This document shows, in pieces, positions 46,401 to 61,400 of a stretch of 64,000 nucleotides of DNA. The stretch is taken from NCBI GenBank assembly GCA_963920635.1, contig OY987298.1, forward strand, positions 145,550,257-145,614,256, read 5' to 3'. A program made the position numbers and the translations under genes. The stretch's first letter is position 1; each line of letters opens with the position of its first letter. The notes below the pieces were generated by a model. The model was not told the origin of the DNA. It saw only the letters and a list, made by a program, of their open reading frames with translations, and made no database searches. The DNA is from Pseudeuparius sepicola (taxonomy: Eukaryota; Arthropoda; Insecta; Coleoptera; Anthribidae).

Positions 46401-49400
46401 AGGCCATAAATAACTAATGAGAAGGCAAATTTGTCCATTTCAGCGGCGTGTATTTTATGACATATTTATTACCAAGCCATGGCCCTCGTAAAATAAACTG
46501 GACTGCTTTCCCATACAATCATTTGTCCCACTTATATACATATATACGTCCCACTGAAATGTCACACTAATGCACACTAAATCCCCTAGAATAGGCCCAA
46601 TATGGCAGTTATCCAGCGTCATCTACCAGATGGCTAAAAATTGGTGGTGGGACTAGGGTCCAATGGCTGTCTAGTTTATTTTACGAGGGCGGTGTACCAA
46701 GCCCACTGTGGAACCTCTGATACAGGATGATCAATAAATTCAAAAACCTATGCCTCAAGAATAAAATGGCACTAAATAATGACATTAATATAAGTTAAAT
46801 TCGGTTAAACTGTATATGTCCATTTTGGTTCTTCATTTCTGCATATTATTCTTGTGGCAGGAATACGATAAGTGTTGCCAAATGTTTTTCCTGATATTCG
46901 CGGAAACTTTTGTAGTTTAATTTTTTTTGGGGGAAATCTCAGCCAACAATTTTTTTAAATACTGTGGATTCCAACTAAAAAAAAATAGCCTATTTTCACA
47001 CATTTCACAAAATATTTGTATTCAAGGTTGTGAATGCAAACAAATATATGACATGGATTTACAGAATTCAAATAATGTAGAATAAACGTCCCAAGACTCC
47101 CAAGAGCTGCTGTTCAGCTGTTCCCTACCTCTTTGATCTACGAGAACAACAGGGCCACCAGTTTTTAGACAGTAGAGGCAGATTGGGTCAACAGCAAGGT
47201 TGTTGGAGTGGAGAGGTTGCATCGTAACTAGGGAAACGAAAATACCCGATCTTATCCGAATCGGGACGCCATGTTTGTGACGTCCGTCAGTTCCTTTTAG
47301 CCGCTTTAGTGCGGTCTGTGCTTTTAGTTTTCGAGTTTTAAGATTCGAATAACCGTTTTTTATAAACGTAAGTAAGAAAATTCACGTAGGTATTTTAAAT
47401 TCTCAATTCATATTTAGATACCTTTGGTAGATAGTTGAAGCCCTTCAGAAAGCCAAGATAACCACTGAACTTGAAGAAAACCGCCCTGTTATAGAAGAAA
47501 TTGAGAAAGAAATTTTCGACAATTTAAGTATTGCCAGTACAAGCAGCTTATCATCAGTTTCTTCTGTTAATAAACCTATTTGTGAAAAGGATGGGCTGAT
47601 ATATATAGCTGGTTATCTAGCTAGAAAGCATAAAAAGAATTACCCCACTTTGGGCCAGTATACATATATATCAGAACAGAAACGAGATAAAGATTTACAC
47701 ACATATGAGATGCCCTCTTGGCTGCAAAATTTGTCATTTGGAGGTCTTACTGAGCCTTCCAGTGAATGGATGATTACTGTTAAAAAAATGGAAAAATATT
47801 TTTGCAAGTTGCACAAACAAGATTTTAAAGATAAAATCAAAGTTGTCACTAACACTATGCAATATATATATCAGGGAATGTTGACGTACCTACTGATTTA
47901 TTAAAATCTTTCTGCAAATTAAGGGTGTTTATTAGAATGAGGTTTTTAAATTACAAAAGAAAAGAAGATGATATGAATAAAAAAAGAGGAAATCAAATTA
48001 AAAAGCAACAGCAAAAACGATTATATTCATTTTCAGTGCAAGCCACTTCGTCACAAGTAGCAAAAAAAATGAGGAAAATTGTGAATTAGTACTATTATTT
48101 TTATTATTAATATATAAATCCAATAACCCAATATTATGTGTATTCTTCTTTTCCTGATTACAACATTATTTCCTTCGTTCTTCCCGCTTTACTGCCAGTT
48201 TTTTGAATATGAATTTCACATTTCAAAGGACCACTGTAGAGAAAAATTTATAATTTCATAAAAAAGTAAAAAGTAAGAAATTATATACGACGAAATTATG
48301 TATAATCCTTGTATATTCTATATCCAGGCTATAATATTAAATAATTTCTTACTTTTTTACGAAATTGTACATTTTTCTCTGCTGTGCCTCTTCTACGCTG
48401 TCGTACAAATGCCATTAAAAATTGTATCTTCACCTTAAATTGGGCGAAAATCATTAATTATTTATACTCGTATTCAAACTTGGGAACTGAGTGACGTATT
48501 CGCGCGCTTTTTTAATCTAAATTCCGATTGGCCGACCTCCCGATGTGGTTACGATGCAACCTCTCCACTCCAACAACCTTGGGTCAACAGTATGAAAAAC
48601 TGTAAAATACGGGCGCCACTTGTTTTGCTTAACTTGCCGGTACTGGTACTCGTACTATGAAGCCAAAAATAAGAAAAGCTAGGTCTTCCTAAATTTACAC
48701 CATTTATTCTACAAAGTCGTTCACGACATAACAGATTATTCATTTCACCCGCTTACTATATCTTTACTAGTTAGGCAGATCTAAAGTGACACACCCAACG
48801 TGCAGTATTAAAACATAAGTATTTGGTTCTTAGAAGTCGGCTTAAATCCCCGAACGTGTACACGTGCAGTACAGTTCACACAATGTCCATCACTTCTTAG
48901 TGGAATCCAATTAATCTTCACAGTTACTATGCAAAACTTCCAATATGAGCCAATCAAATCAGCTTGAGATTGTGGTGAACACAAACACCTGGTTCTAGTT
49001 CACTAAAATAGTTTTCGATGAGGTAGGAATGAAGTCAAATCAATTATCAGGCTCGAAGACGCTATTACAATGAAGTGATCCGGTCCGATGGAAAAATAAA
49101 ACGGCACAGTAATAAGTCGTGGGTGGCTTCTGACTCTCATATATACAATGGCGGATCCCCAAAAAATAAAACGGAAACAATTACCAGTATTCCCAATGTC
49201 TTCACCAACAATACCAACAAACGACCTTTTCAATTCAAACTCAAATTCTCAAGAAAACTAAAAATGGCTACCTTCACAAAACATCAAAAATTGTGTCAAC
49301 AATGTAGAATTTCAAAATAGTGTCAATTCTGCCAGAATTTCAAAACAATGCCACAACCAAGTCCTGCTTTTCTATCAATTTAAAATCGCCCTTGTGATAA

Positions 49401-52400
49401 CGTCACAGTGTAATGTAACATTTCGTGTTGTTATACATTGAGAATCCTGGCAAAAAATATTAATTCGTCGACATTGCAGACAGTTTATTTCGCAAATTTG
49501 TACAGTGTTCTGTAATATTCAATATTCATGTTCAGTTCAAGAGGAAAGTGATCAAACACTTGTATAATTTGGAACCATATTCTGTTGACGAATTTTTGAA
49601 TTGTAGACGTTTAATGTTTTTTTTTACTTTGCTTTGTACTGTCTTAATTTCAAATTGTGACCCGTTTCATACACTACATTGTTATTTCTTACATTGTAAT
49701 GTCTCCTGAAACTAAATAAACTTACTGCACATCAAAGCAAAACTGAATGCTTACTTGCATGAAGCTAGGTTCCTTGGGATGTATATTGATTCAGAACTAA
49801 AATGGCACAAACATATTGAGTATGTCTGTAATAAGGTGAACTCTGCTTGCTATGGACTGAGAGTGTTAGGTAAATATGTGAACTTAGAAACACTGAAATT
49901 ATTTTATTATTCCAGCCTAGAATCGCACATAAGATATGGAATTATCTGTTATGGTGGTAGTAAAGATATTCTGAGAGTTTTCAAATCACAGAAGTGAGCC
50001 CTCAGTCATGTGCAAAATGAGGGGGCGGGACTCTTGTTGGGGGGTTTTCAAGAAAAATAAAATACTGACAGTAACAGCAATGTACATACAAGAGTCCCTA
50101 CTATTTGTGAGGAAAAACAAAGAATTATTTAGTGCCTATCTTCCACATACTACCTATCCCTCAAGATGGTTCAATTATGTATATCCGAGACATAGACTTA
50201 CAATGTATGAAAAGGGTCCATTGTATAATTGTTTAAAATTATATAATAATTTGCCATCTGATATTAAATCTATTGAGGCACTAAACATATTTAAAAAAGA
50301 AGTACATAGCTTTCTATTGGACACAGAACCATATGAGATAAGTGAATATTATAGGAACACAAAGCAATAATTTCAAAAGAAAAATTGTAATTCTAATTGT
50401 AATTCGACGTGTTTCTGTTTCCTGTACCTGGTGTATTCTGGATTACATAAATAAAGAGCTATTATATTATTATTATTATAATGTTAGTTGTTGCAGATCA
50501 AAGTTCCCTCCTTCACCAACGTAACATCAAAGATATTGCTATCTTTGTTGGGACATGTCCTGACAATCATCTGCAGGCACAATGATCCCAGCCAGCCCAT
50601 TACCGAATAAATAATAAATAATAAAATAAAAAAATAATAAATACAGAAAGCCGCTACTCACTTGTCGAAATGCGTCGTGTACGCCTGCGTCGGAGTCGCC
50701 AACAGCCTGCCGTACAGCTCCGTCACCTTCTGCAGCCTCTTCGCCTCCGTCTCCCACTTGATGTACGAGTCCCACAGCCTGTCGCTCCTGAATTCCAGGC
50801 CGCACGCAGTCAGCGCCCGCTCGAACTGCGACCGCACGTGCTCCTCGTCGTCCCCCCGCGACGTCTTCACGTACGTCAGGTAGTGTATCCACAGGTCGAC
50901 GGACAGCGGGATCGCCTTCAGGCCGCGCTCGAACACCTTGAACCCACCGGAGGTCGTCAGTGCGCGTCGCCGGGTGGACGGGGGGGCCGGCGTGACTCTG
51001 CGCGCCCGTCGGCACGGCGTACACCGGCAGTCTCGCCCTCCGGACGCCTCGATTGTAACCGATCGTCAGCCAAGTTCTTCAATTTCCAGCGTTACGTCTT
51101 AGGGTGCGGTTACCGGTGTATACCGTGCCGTCGTTGTCGCGGGGCAAGGTCAGGTTGAAAACTTGGCGCTGGCCAGTTGCGAGAACGAGTGGTCGTCGGT
51201 GGCGTGTGTCAGTCTCGTTTCGTCACATACAATGTCGACCTTAATTGTAAAGGCTTATCGCTAAGTGACAAGACAAAATTTGAAACTAAATAATATCACA
51301 TGAAAGTAGACATAGGTCTAGTAAGGTGTATGTAATATTATTTATCACAAGGGTTTACATGTTTTTTTTAATAAATGGTTACACTAATGCTGGTATTGTA
51401 GTCTTGAGGCAAAAGACTAATCTGCAGTTTGGCATATACTGATCGTTATTCTTATTTGATGAAATTGTTACTTCAGGGTTGTTACAATAATGAATATTCA
51501 AAATTTCATATTATTATGTTAGTATCGGTTAGCAAAATTTTTTTCCTTGTAATTGAGAAATAAGGGTACATAGATCACTCTTGACTGTTTTTCACATTTT
51601 TTTTACTTTTCTTTTTATTATTTTAAAGCGAAGCAACATTTTATTTTTGCAATCTAATTAATTTTTTCTCAAGCAAAACTTTTCATCCAAAATAACTTTT
51701 TCTTTTTCTGAAAAAAGCATCCCAACCACCCTTTTTCTACAATAATGCCAAAAAGTAAAAAAACTACTACTGTACCACGAAAAACTAAATATTAAATATT
51801 TTCATACCGCCCTTCTCCACCCACTTCCATAAAAGGTTTACAAAATTTAAAGTCTTTATCTCAATTCATTCAAAAGTTATAGTTTTAACTTAAAACATTT
51901 TTAATTTTTTCGGCCTCGCACCAAAAATATATATAAAATCCTTTCTTATGGTATTATTGTAATCAGCCAACATACAATACAAAATTCAAACTTTCCTTAT
52001 GATTACGCAACAGCTAAATAAACTCACGAGGGGTGTAGGCAAAAAACATTTTTAGACACTATGGCTAAAGCAATCAGTAAAAAAAGTAATGAAAAATTAT
52101 TTCATTCAAGCTTACTCCTTATAAGGATCGGTTATTAACACTATCAAATCAGGTAGTATGGATTCCAAGATGAAATTAATCGAAAAGACAAAAAATGAAA
52201 TTAAAATTTTTTCTTCACCTTTCAACTCAATATGACCTCTAACTTATCCATTGAAGGTTGACAGTTTGTGAATTATTAATTCCACAAAAAAGTCACTTTA
52301 AGCGTCCTATTTTGAATGTCGCAGACAACTAAATATTTAAATGAAAAATCATCACAGTTAATGTTCTGCACCTCAACAAATCCACAGTGCATGACGACCA

Positions 52401-55400
52401 TCTAGTGGCATTGCCGGTCTATGTGGCTTGGTACAACTTATAACGACGAAACCACAGTTTTATTGACATATTATAAACATAAATAAAGTGTCCCTCAATC
52501 TTAATCAAAATCATAATGTACCTAACGGCTGTATTCTTATATTCTAATATGTTTTTAAACGCCGTGTAAGTGGCAATACAACAAAGTTTTGTATTAGTAA
52601 ACATAAAAATGTTGGCGATAAAGTTTGTATTGAAAGTTTCGTCTATATTATTTTTTCTCCGAGGCTCTCAGCTAATAAAAATGTTTTGGAATTTATATTT
52701 GCCAAACCGAGATTAGTCTTTAATTTTTGCATCTCTAGATGACTCGAGGCGGCAGCAACAGCAGCGGCTTTTGCAACAATTCTCCAAAGGACCTCTTTCC
52801 TCGACATCTTGGATTCAATCGTGACATATTCTATGCCAATAGTAATCCCACTAATATCTTCTTGCGAGTGGCACTCTCCAGGATTTCCATCCTCTTCTAA
52901 GATGACCACAAACAACAAATGAACCTACCGTAAATCGACATTAAGTAAATTTCACAATAAATAATCGTCAAACGTCAAAGGTCAACCGCATTCCCGCAAA
53001 TAACCACCTGAACGCGTCTCAGACGCTCGATTTAAGAAAAAATCAAAGCCGGTTCAAAATCGGGCACGGTGCCGTCACGCCAACCTTCGATAATCGCCTG
53101 CAATCAATCTAACGTCACATTATTAAAACGTATCGTAAAACCGCAATATTATATCGTATGGTACAACCTAATCACATTCTGTAGGTATGTTGTATGTTTT
53201 CCTTACATCTTTTTTATGTCAGTAGGAACCTCCCGTCGGACGTGCAGGCGCCCCCTTTGCTCCTGTGCCCCCATTTGGCTCTCTCGACAAAACTCTTCGA
53301 GACATTTTACAAAACGCTTAGGCTAAGCAAGTAAATATCCATCACAATTATCAATTATATATCTTAAGGCTACGGTAAATTATTCGGTATAGTCTACTAA
53401 GCCTAAAAGTACATGATGTTTTTACAATTTTTACAATGGTTAATAAGATAATAAGTACATTGTAGGTACAACGGATGCTTGCCACCGAGACAGAGCCGCA
53501 GGGCTGTGGGGAGATTGCAAACAAGATTACGTGAATGTTTTATCGATTTGCCGACGGCTGCGTGTCGTGTGCGATGTGGACGGTAAAAAATTCCTTCAAA
53601 TTAAATTATTAACACCAAAAATTTTTCGAGGTAAATTTTTTCATAGTTATTGAAGAAGTGACAAGAATATTACTGACGTATTTATTTGCTTCCAAGACCC
53701 TTTAAAAAACGCAAGCACTAATCACACGGTGGGTTGACTACCCCGAAAAAACTCTCCTATTACAATAAACGATAATTTTCAGAAAAGAAACAACAATTTT
53801 TTTTTCAATGTTTTAATTGCCTCATCTAAATAGACCCGACTATTCATGTTATTACATTTTTACCCAATACTTGTTGAAAAATATAGCGATAACCAGACAT
53901 ATAAAATCAGCATTACCATTACAGAGACTAACCAATTCTTCAAAACATTTCTCTATTCAAATCTCAATTAAAAAGAGTCACATCTCGGCTCCTCCATAAT
54001 GGAAAATACGATTTTATACCATTTACGGCCAAATTTTTATACAAATATTGTGTTGAAAATATGTAGCCACCGTAAAAATAATATATTACTCAAAAGAGAC
54101 AAGTTACATTATTTATTAAGTAGATTGATTATTGTTAAATTAAAGCTATTGTCTCTCTCGAATAATACTTCTTTTAATGGGCAAACATGATTAAAGATTT
54201 AGGCATCTAAAATCCAAAAAATGCTTTAAAATCTGCATTAACCTTAAAGTAGTTCAAATGGCCCATATAGAAATTAAGTTATTTCAAGCATTTTCTTGCG
54301 CTTAAACATTACGATTGTAGATGTTCCACGTCTCACTAGACACATAGGCGACGGCATTACAAAAAGATAAGTATATATCAAATAAATCATGTATTTCACG
54401 AGTTCAGCACTCACCTCTTCACACTTCTTCTTGTTGCCCTTTCGTTTTTCATAGTCCGCGTATTTACGCCAGTATCCGTAACAGTACGGGTAGTGGGACA
54501 GGAAAGCGTCGTATGCCTCCCTTGCTGCCTCCATGTCATTCTAAAATTAGAACGGTTATTTTTTAGTAACTTGAAGTTATCAATCCAAATTTCTTATCAC
54601 TAAACAAAAGCCTTTAGACTTATATCAAGCCTAGGTGGTTACACTTGAATATTAATCGATAAAAGCTAACGCGCGTCAATTTTTACTTAAAGAAATTGGC
54701 AAGTATAGTATTTCTAAAGTCACTTGAAACAGTATAAAAAACCTCTAATTGCATAAAAAAAACTCTAATATCGGACATAAGCATCACACAGTTTTTTAAA
54801 GATATACATATTCTACAAGCAACATAATATTTCACCTTTAAGGTTTTTTAAGGTTGTCGTCACACATAACGTAAAGGTTAATGCACCATACAATATTGTC
54901 AAAAGGTCTCTAAAAAGCCATATCGATTACAACTATTTACGCAAGTATATCCTAAAATCTGTGAAATTATCGCACGCCTATCCACCGCATTTCGCTGTAA
55001 AAGTGGCCAGCCATCGAACAGTGTAGCCCATGCAAGTGTTGGTGATATATTATATTAGGCGAGCATGCAGTCACTTGTTTTTACTACAATATCTATCGTC
55101 TCTGTCTCCTTCATCTCCTTTTACTTATAATACCAGGTGCGGTTTAATATGGTTAAAAAGTGTTTTGTCTCGTATTTTATTACCGAAAGCGCCTGTTCTC
55201 GAGCTACCCTAGTAAAATAGAAATGAACTCACTTGGAACATAGTGATATACAAGGCGCGATCTATTTCATAGCATTTACCATGCTCTGCTACTGGTAAAA
55301 ATACCAGACTTAGCAGAAATCACCCGTATAAAATTCACAAGTTTTTATGGTGTTCCAAGTGACTTTAGAAATACTATAACAAGATATTATAAACTTTTAA

Positions 55401-58400
55401 CAGATAATTATAAACAAATTTAAAAATTAAAAGATCACAAAAAATCTCGTCGAAAAACACATAAAAAATTGCAATTGAATTACTCACCTCCTGGTCCACG
55501 TACTGCAACAGATACGTCCACCCGGTAAAATCGGTCGGGTCGTCGTTGACGGCCTTCCAGTACTTGTCGAGTTCGGGCAACTTCTTCGGCTTTGCCGGTT
55601 TCTCGTCCTTCTCCTTGTCCTTGTCGTCCTTGCTTAAGGCGGCCTTCTTCGATGGCTGCTCGCTTTCCGAAGTCGGCGAGTCGGGGTTGTAGTCGCCCTC
55701 GCCCAGTTTCCGTTTCGACGATTCCTTCTTTTTCGGCGACGATTCCTCCTCGTCCTTCTTTACCGTCGGGAGCTCGTCTTCGGAGACGACCTGGAACAAA
55801 CAAGTCGATATTTCAGAAACGTTTACTGCAGCCACAGGAAATAATGCAACACAAAAAGTTGGTAACTTACGAGTCCATTCGACAGATGTCCTCAAGGAGC
55901 CTTTTAAACTAACTTATCATATATATTACTAGAGAAAAACTCAAAACTAGTCTTTTCACCCCAGATGTCGAAAAACATGCTCATTACGTCAATTATTTTT
56001 TTGTTTTCATTGCTTACCTCTGTATCGGCCGGTAGTTCTGCCCTCTTGGGTCCCGGAAGCTCCTCATCGGAAACCTCCTCGGTCTCGGGCACTTTGACTA
56101 CTTGCACGGTGGGCAGCTCGTCCTCCGAGATGTTCTCGGCATCGGGGTCCCCGTTTTGCTCGGGTTTCTTCACAGGAGACTCCTCTTTCTTCTCCTTCTC
56201 TTTCTCCTCCTCCTCCTCATCGTCTGAGTTGATCTCCTCTTTCTTTTTCTTTTCTGGTGTTGTAGTAGTAGTAGTATCCCCTTTTTTATCTTTATCTTCC
56301 GTTTCAATTTCTTTTTCCTTTTCTTGATCTTCTGATTTTGCTGCTTCCTTTTCAATGTCATTTTCCTTTTCTTCTATGTCATTTTTCTCGTCTTCTATCT
56401 TTGCCTCATCTCCTTTGTCACTACTTTCTACTTCTTTCTTATCTTCTATAATAAATAGTTCCTCATTATCATCCACTTCCATCTTTTCAATTTCGGGTTC
56501 TTTTACTGGCGATTCTTCATCTATATCTTCTTTAACTGTTTCTTCCTTTTCCTTTAATTTTTCTTCCTCCTTTGTTTCTTCTTCTTTTTCATTTTCCCCT
56601 TTCTCATCTTTTTCATCTGCTAATGCCTCCTCCTTTGTTTCTTCCTTAACTTCTTCAATCGTTTCTTCGTTTGAATTTTCTTCAATGATTTTTTCAGTTG
56701 ATGAAATTATATCGTCTGACATTTCAATGTCATTCAGGACCTACAAGAATTTTGTTTATTTAAAATAATATACATGCGAATGTTATTATTTATTAATATG
56801 AACTACATATTTTGATAGTTTTTAGCATGAAACATGAAGTAGATATTGTTTCAACAAACAAATTTTCAAAAACAAAAAGGTATTTTCTAAATCGTTTAAA
56901 ATATTAACTATTCTAAAAAGTCAAAAACCAAAGTTAAGCAAACAAAAATTGGGTGTCTTGTGTGTTCCCTTGATACCTTTCAAACACATTGAGATATTGA
57001 GTTCAAATTTCGCATTCGCACACAAAATCTTGCCTACAATAGGATGGTTTGGATTGCTTTTGGGCGAAAGAATGAAACCGTTATTATCATAGCAACTGAA
57101 CTATGTAAAAGTGATTTTCTATGTTACTTATACTTATGTTATTCCTATTAGAGAATAGACCTTGTAGGAATTTGTAAATTTGGTCTAATCGAAAAAAAGT
57201 TCAAAATTAATAATTTTTATACCTGCTAATTTGCATGTCATTTAATGTGTTTATAATAGAGATTATCTTAAAACAACAAAATTAATGTAGGGTAAAACTA
57301 TAATTTATAATATTATAAAATAAATTATTGTATAATATGTAGGTAATGATACCTGTACAAATCTGGCGAGTCAAGTGTGCCATGGAATTATTTCACAACA
57401 GCTGAATGGTCAACGGGACCCATGACCCTCGTAAAATAACCTGGACTGCTTTTCCAATAGAATCATTTGTCCCACGTATATATATATATATATTATATGT
57501 CCCACCGAAAGGTCGGCCATATTGGACGCACATGTCATTGACTGTGAAATGTCAAATGCTTGAGGGCCGTGGTTGGCCGTTGTCAAATGTCATTTTGTGT
57601 TGCCACCACAAATTTCGCTTTTCCCCTGGAATGCACTCTAAATCCCCTAGAATGCACCCAATATGGCGGCTATCCAGGCGGGCACCAAAGTGAACTTTAA
57701 CATACTTCCATTATGAATTGGAAGTACTTTTTTACTTATAGTTCATCGAGCAAAGTACGTTCTGCGCTGATGTTAGACCAAAATATACTTGTATATACTG
57801 TGAAGAAATAAACACACAACAGAGTAGAGACTAGAGACCACTAATTAATATACCTTTGTTGAGGAACTGACTTGGCACTAGTTGGTAACACCAACTTTCA
57901 GCTCATTTTTCCTTTAGAAATTCTTGTCCAAGTACTTGGTCTGTTTTATAGAATAAATAACCTTTCTATGGGAATACCTAATTTTTTGACAAACTGGCAC
58001 TTAGCCCCTTTGTTACTTTTCCTCCTCAATTATAAACTACATGTTCAACAGCAAATGCATAGAAAAATGTGTCATCTTAGTCGGTGGCTTTGCCAATATG
58101 GAACCAATAATATAAATCGTTTTTTACTTGTTGGTTGATATTTTGTAAAAAAATAAATTGCTTTTGTATTTATTATTTTTTATATTTTTCAATAATTCCA
58201 GGGCATTTAAGAAGAACCCATATAGTTTCAAAAATGTCAACATTTTGAGATGGCACAGAGAACAACTTGTGAATTTTTTACTGGATCTTTGCACAACATT
58301 TTGAGTGGTTCTGTGGACCATTCAACTGTTTTGAGGTAATTCCGTGGCACACTCGACTCACCAGATGTCTTCAAAATTCCTATTTTGTTCAACTTTGGCA

Positions 58401-61400
58401 CCCTATAGAATGGAACTCCCCATATATTTTTTGTTCAAATTTAGTATGACGGTTTTGAGGTGTCCTGATGGACACTAGATAGTGTCAGATTTTAAATAAA
58501 AAAATCACTAATTGGGTTTAGAGAAAATCGGAGGTATAAAAAAAATCGTAGCCAGACCTGACTTGAATTTAGACTTAAGTAGGTAGGTAGATCAAGAAAA
58601 GTGTTTTCTCAAGATCTTTCAAACAAAAGTTGATGCCAATTTATCAAAGAATAAAGATTTTATGGATTTGTAGTTATAAAGTAGACATCCTGTATATAAT
58701 ATGCCCCTGTATGGGCTCTGGGCTCCTGATTATGTCATCAAAAATCCGAAATTTCAATTTTTGGCTAAATTAAAAAAAGGGGAATTTGTTCTTTAGTGTA
58801 TAAAGCTGGTATTACACTTGTCAATTTCTTGGCCAATAAATTGCACAATAAATTGGCCAACAATAGTTGTAGATAGAGTTGCCAAATGTCCGGACATTTA
58901 TCAGACATTTATAAAATAAGCTAAAAACATCACCATCCTATTGGATTTAAGTAGAACTTTAAAACGATATATTATTTATATATGTTTTTAAAATTTTAAA
59001 TAAAACTAATAAAAGAAAACACGTCATGCGTGTAGCATGTTTAAGATAAGTCTTCTTGCAGAATTTGCAAATTCCATATATGTTTTATTGTTTTTTTTTT
59101 TTTGGGCTTTTTGGAAGTAATTCCATATTATACCACTTTTTTACCCATTAATAAAAGGAAATAAAAAAAACACACACAGCAGATATCTTATGGAGGGAAA
59201 CCCTTCCAAAATGTGTTGTTATAAAAAATTTAAAAAATTTGAGGTTAAGTTTCGCTTATTTAAAATATTTTGAAATATGCAAATATGTGTCATGTCCATA
59301 AATGTCCGTGCTCGGACATTTATGTCCGGTCACAAATAAGTGTCCGGCAACACTAGTTGTAGATAATGTGGTATGTTTTACACCATCAATAAATTGGTCA
59401 ATTTATTGTGCAATTTCAATACTACCAACACGAAAGCACAAATATGCAAACATTAATAAGTAAACAAATCCGCGAATCTCTCAAATCACATGCAAAAATC
59501 GAAAAATCTAATAAACAATAGTTACAAATTAGTTATTAATGTAAATACTGAGTGAACTGGCCAAGAAATTGACAAAGAAATTGAAGGTAATTTGACGACA
59601 ATTTCTGTTTTACACCTACAATTCAACTTGCACAATTTATTCTACAATTTATTGACGAAGAAATTGACAAGCGTAATACCAGCTTTATTCTATTGTAAAT
59701 ATCTCATATAGTATCACGACTTAATAAAACTCACCACTTCCTCCACATCATCTGCATGCCCGTTCCCAGTGACCACCTCTTCTTCCTTCTCTTCTTCATC
59801 TTCCTTATCTTCTTCATCTTTCTTCTCTTCTTCATCTTTCTTCTCCTCTTCATCTTTCTTCTCCTCTTCCTCTTTCTCCCCCTCTTCCTCCATCTCCTTT
59901 TCCTCGTCGTCGCTCTTCAGCAGGTCCTCCTCGGATTTGAGGGCCGCCTTGGTCTTCTTGGGAGTCTCGCCGTCCGACGGGTGGGCGTTCTCCTCCTCGT
60001 CCGTCACCTCAACTTCCATGACGACCACCTTCTTCTTCGTTTTCTTCGAGGCGGGACATGGCTTGGCCCGTTTGGATGGGGCGGCTGCAGCGGCGACGGA
60101 CGCGGCCGCCGCCGAACGTACGGGTCTGCCCGAACGGGTTTTCCTCACTGAAATAGAAGATTTTATTTATTCAAAGTGGCTGTTTATACGTCCGACTTAT
60201 ATAAAAGTCAGATACGTCTTGTGCTCTCATTGGCGAGTTGAGCCACGTGACTTCTTTGGGCGTACATTTAACTCCACACACGTCCGAAGTAAACGTTGCA
60301 TAAGGAGCGTAAGTGTAATGAACTTCCCCGAAATTTTAAAAGATTGCCTTGTTTACGTACATCATTTTCGCCCGACGTTCGGCGCGCGTACGTAAACAAG
60401 GAATAAATCTTTTAAAATTTCGGAGAAGTGCCATATTTATAATAATTCCTGTATTTCGATATTCTTTTTTCGTACTGCCAGGCCCGTCCCTACCGAATGC
60501 CACAATATGTGGCAAATGCCTCCTCCTTTTTTCATATGGCAGTGCCCATCACTGTCGACTGCCACAATATGGGGTGAATGTCCCTTTTTTTTTCATACAG
60601 CAGCGCCCATCGCCAAAAAAGAAGGGCAGACTTATTGCAACGTATACTTCGGACATATATGAAGTTAAATTGGGATTAAATATAGGAAGTGGCTATTTAT
60701 ACGTCCGACGGATACAAACGTCAGTATACGTCTTACGCTCTCATTGGTCGATTGAGTCACGTGACACATAACCTTACTTCTACCGTCCGATGGATTATGA
60801 ATCGGCTTGTTTACTAAGTCGATTGGATGATGTCCGAGATTATTCAGACCTATCTTGTCTCATTTTATATTGCGTATGCCCTACTTTTTCCGCGATGGGC
60901 GCTGCGGAATGAAAAATGAAGTGGTAATTATTTACAATAATGTAACCCACCCCCGATTTTCTTGAAATTTTTGGCTACCCCGGCGCCGAATGTCGGGGGG
61001 TAGCCAAAATTTCAAGAAAATCGGAGGTGGGTTACAAAGCCGAACGTCGCATCGGGCGAAAATACGGGGTACCTACCTAGCCAAAATTTCAAGAAAATCG
61101 GGGGTGGGTTACACCGTTGGAAATTATTACCACTTCTTTTTTCATACGGCAGCGCGCATCGCTGCCGACTGCCACAATATGGTGCGAATGCCCCCTTCTT
61201 TTTTCATACGGCAGCGTCTATCCCCCAAAAAGAAGCAGTGCATACGCTCCTTATTGCAAAGATGCTTGAGAAAAATGCACTTTGCACTTCCGACGTCTCT
61301 AAATATTAGTTTACTTCGGCTTCGGACGTGTACGGAGTTAAATGCACGTCCAAAGAAGTCACGTGACTCAGCCCGCCAATGAGAGCACAAGACGTATACT

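Larger units (their letters stand above)
56741..59734. other. Prp39 intron 2
   Basis: No gene is recognised. It contains the partial MITE copy at 57426-57690, a dispersed-repeat copy (about 58446-58675, GGTGTCCTGATGGACAC) and the nested pair of MITEs at 58802-59686. Confidence 0.65.

Noticed and set aside
50539..51158. 161- and 162-codon ORFs around 50.5-51.2 kb
   Set aside because: They are out of frame with the Prp39 exon (50662-50936) and rich in Arg/Pro/Ala, as expected from shadow frames in GC-rich DNA.
55592..56768. Ser-rich and Phe-rich plus-strand ORFs opposite the Prp39 acidic exons
   Set aside because: They are complements of Glu/Lys codon runs (GAA, GAG, AAG), not genes.
59756..60395. 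Plus-strand Leu/Phe-rich and Ser-rich ORFs
   Set aside because: They are complements of the Glu/Asp-rich Prp39 second coding exon.
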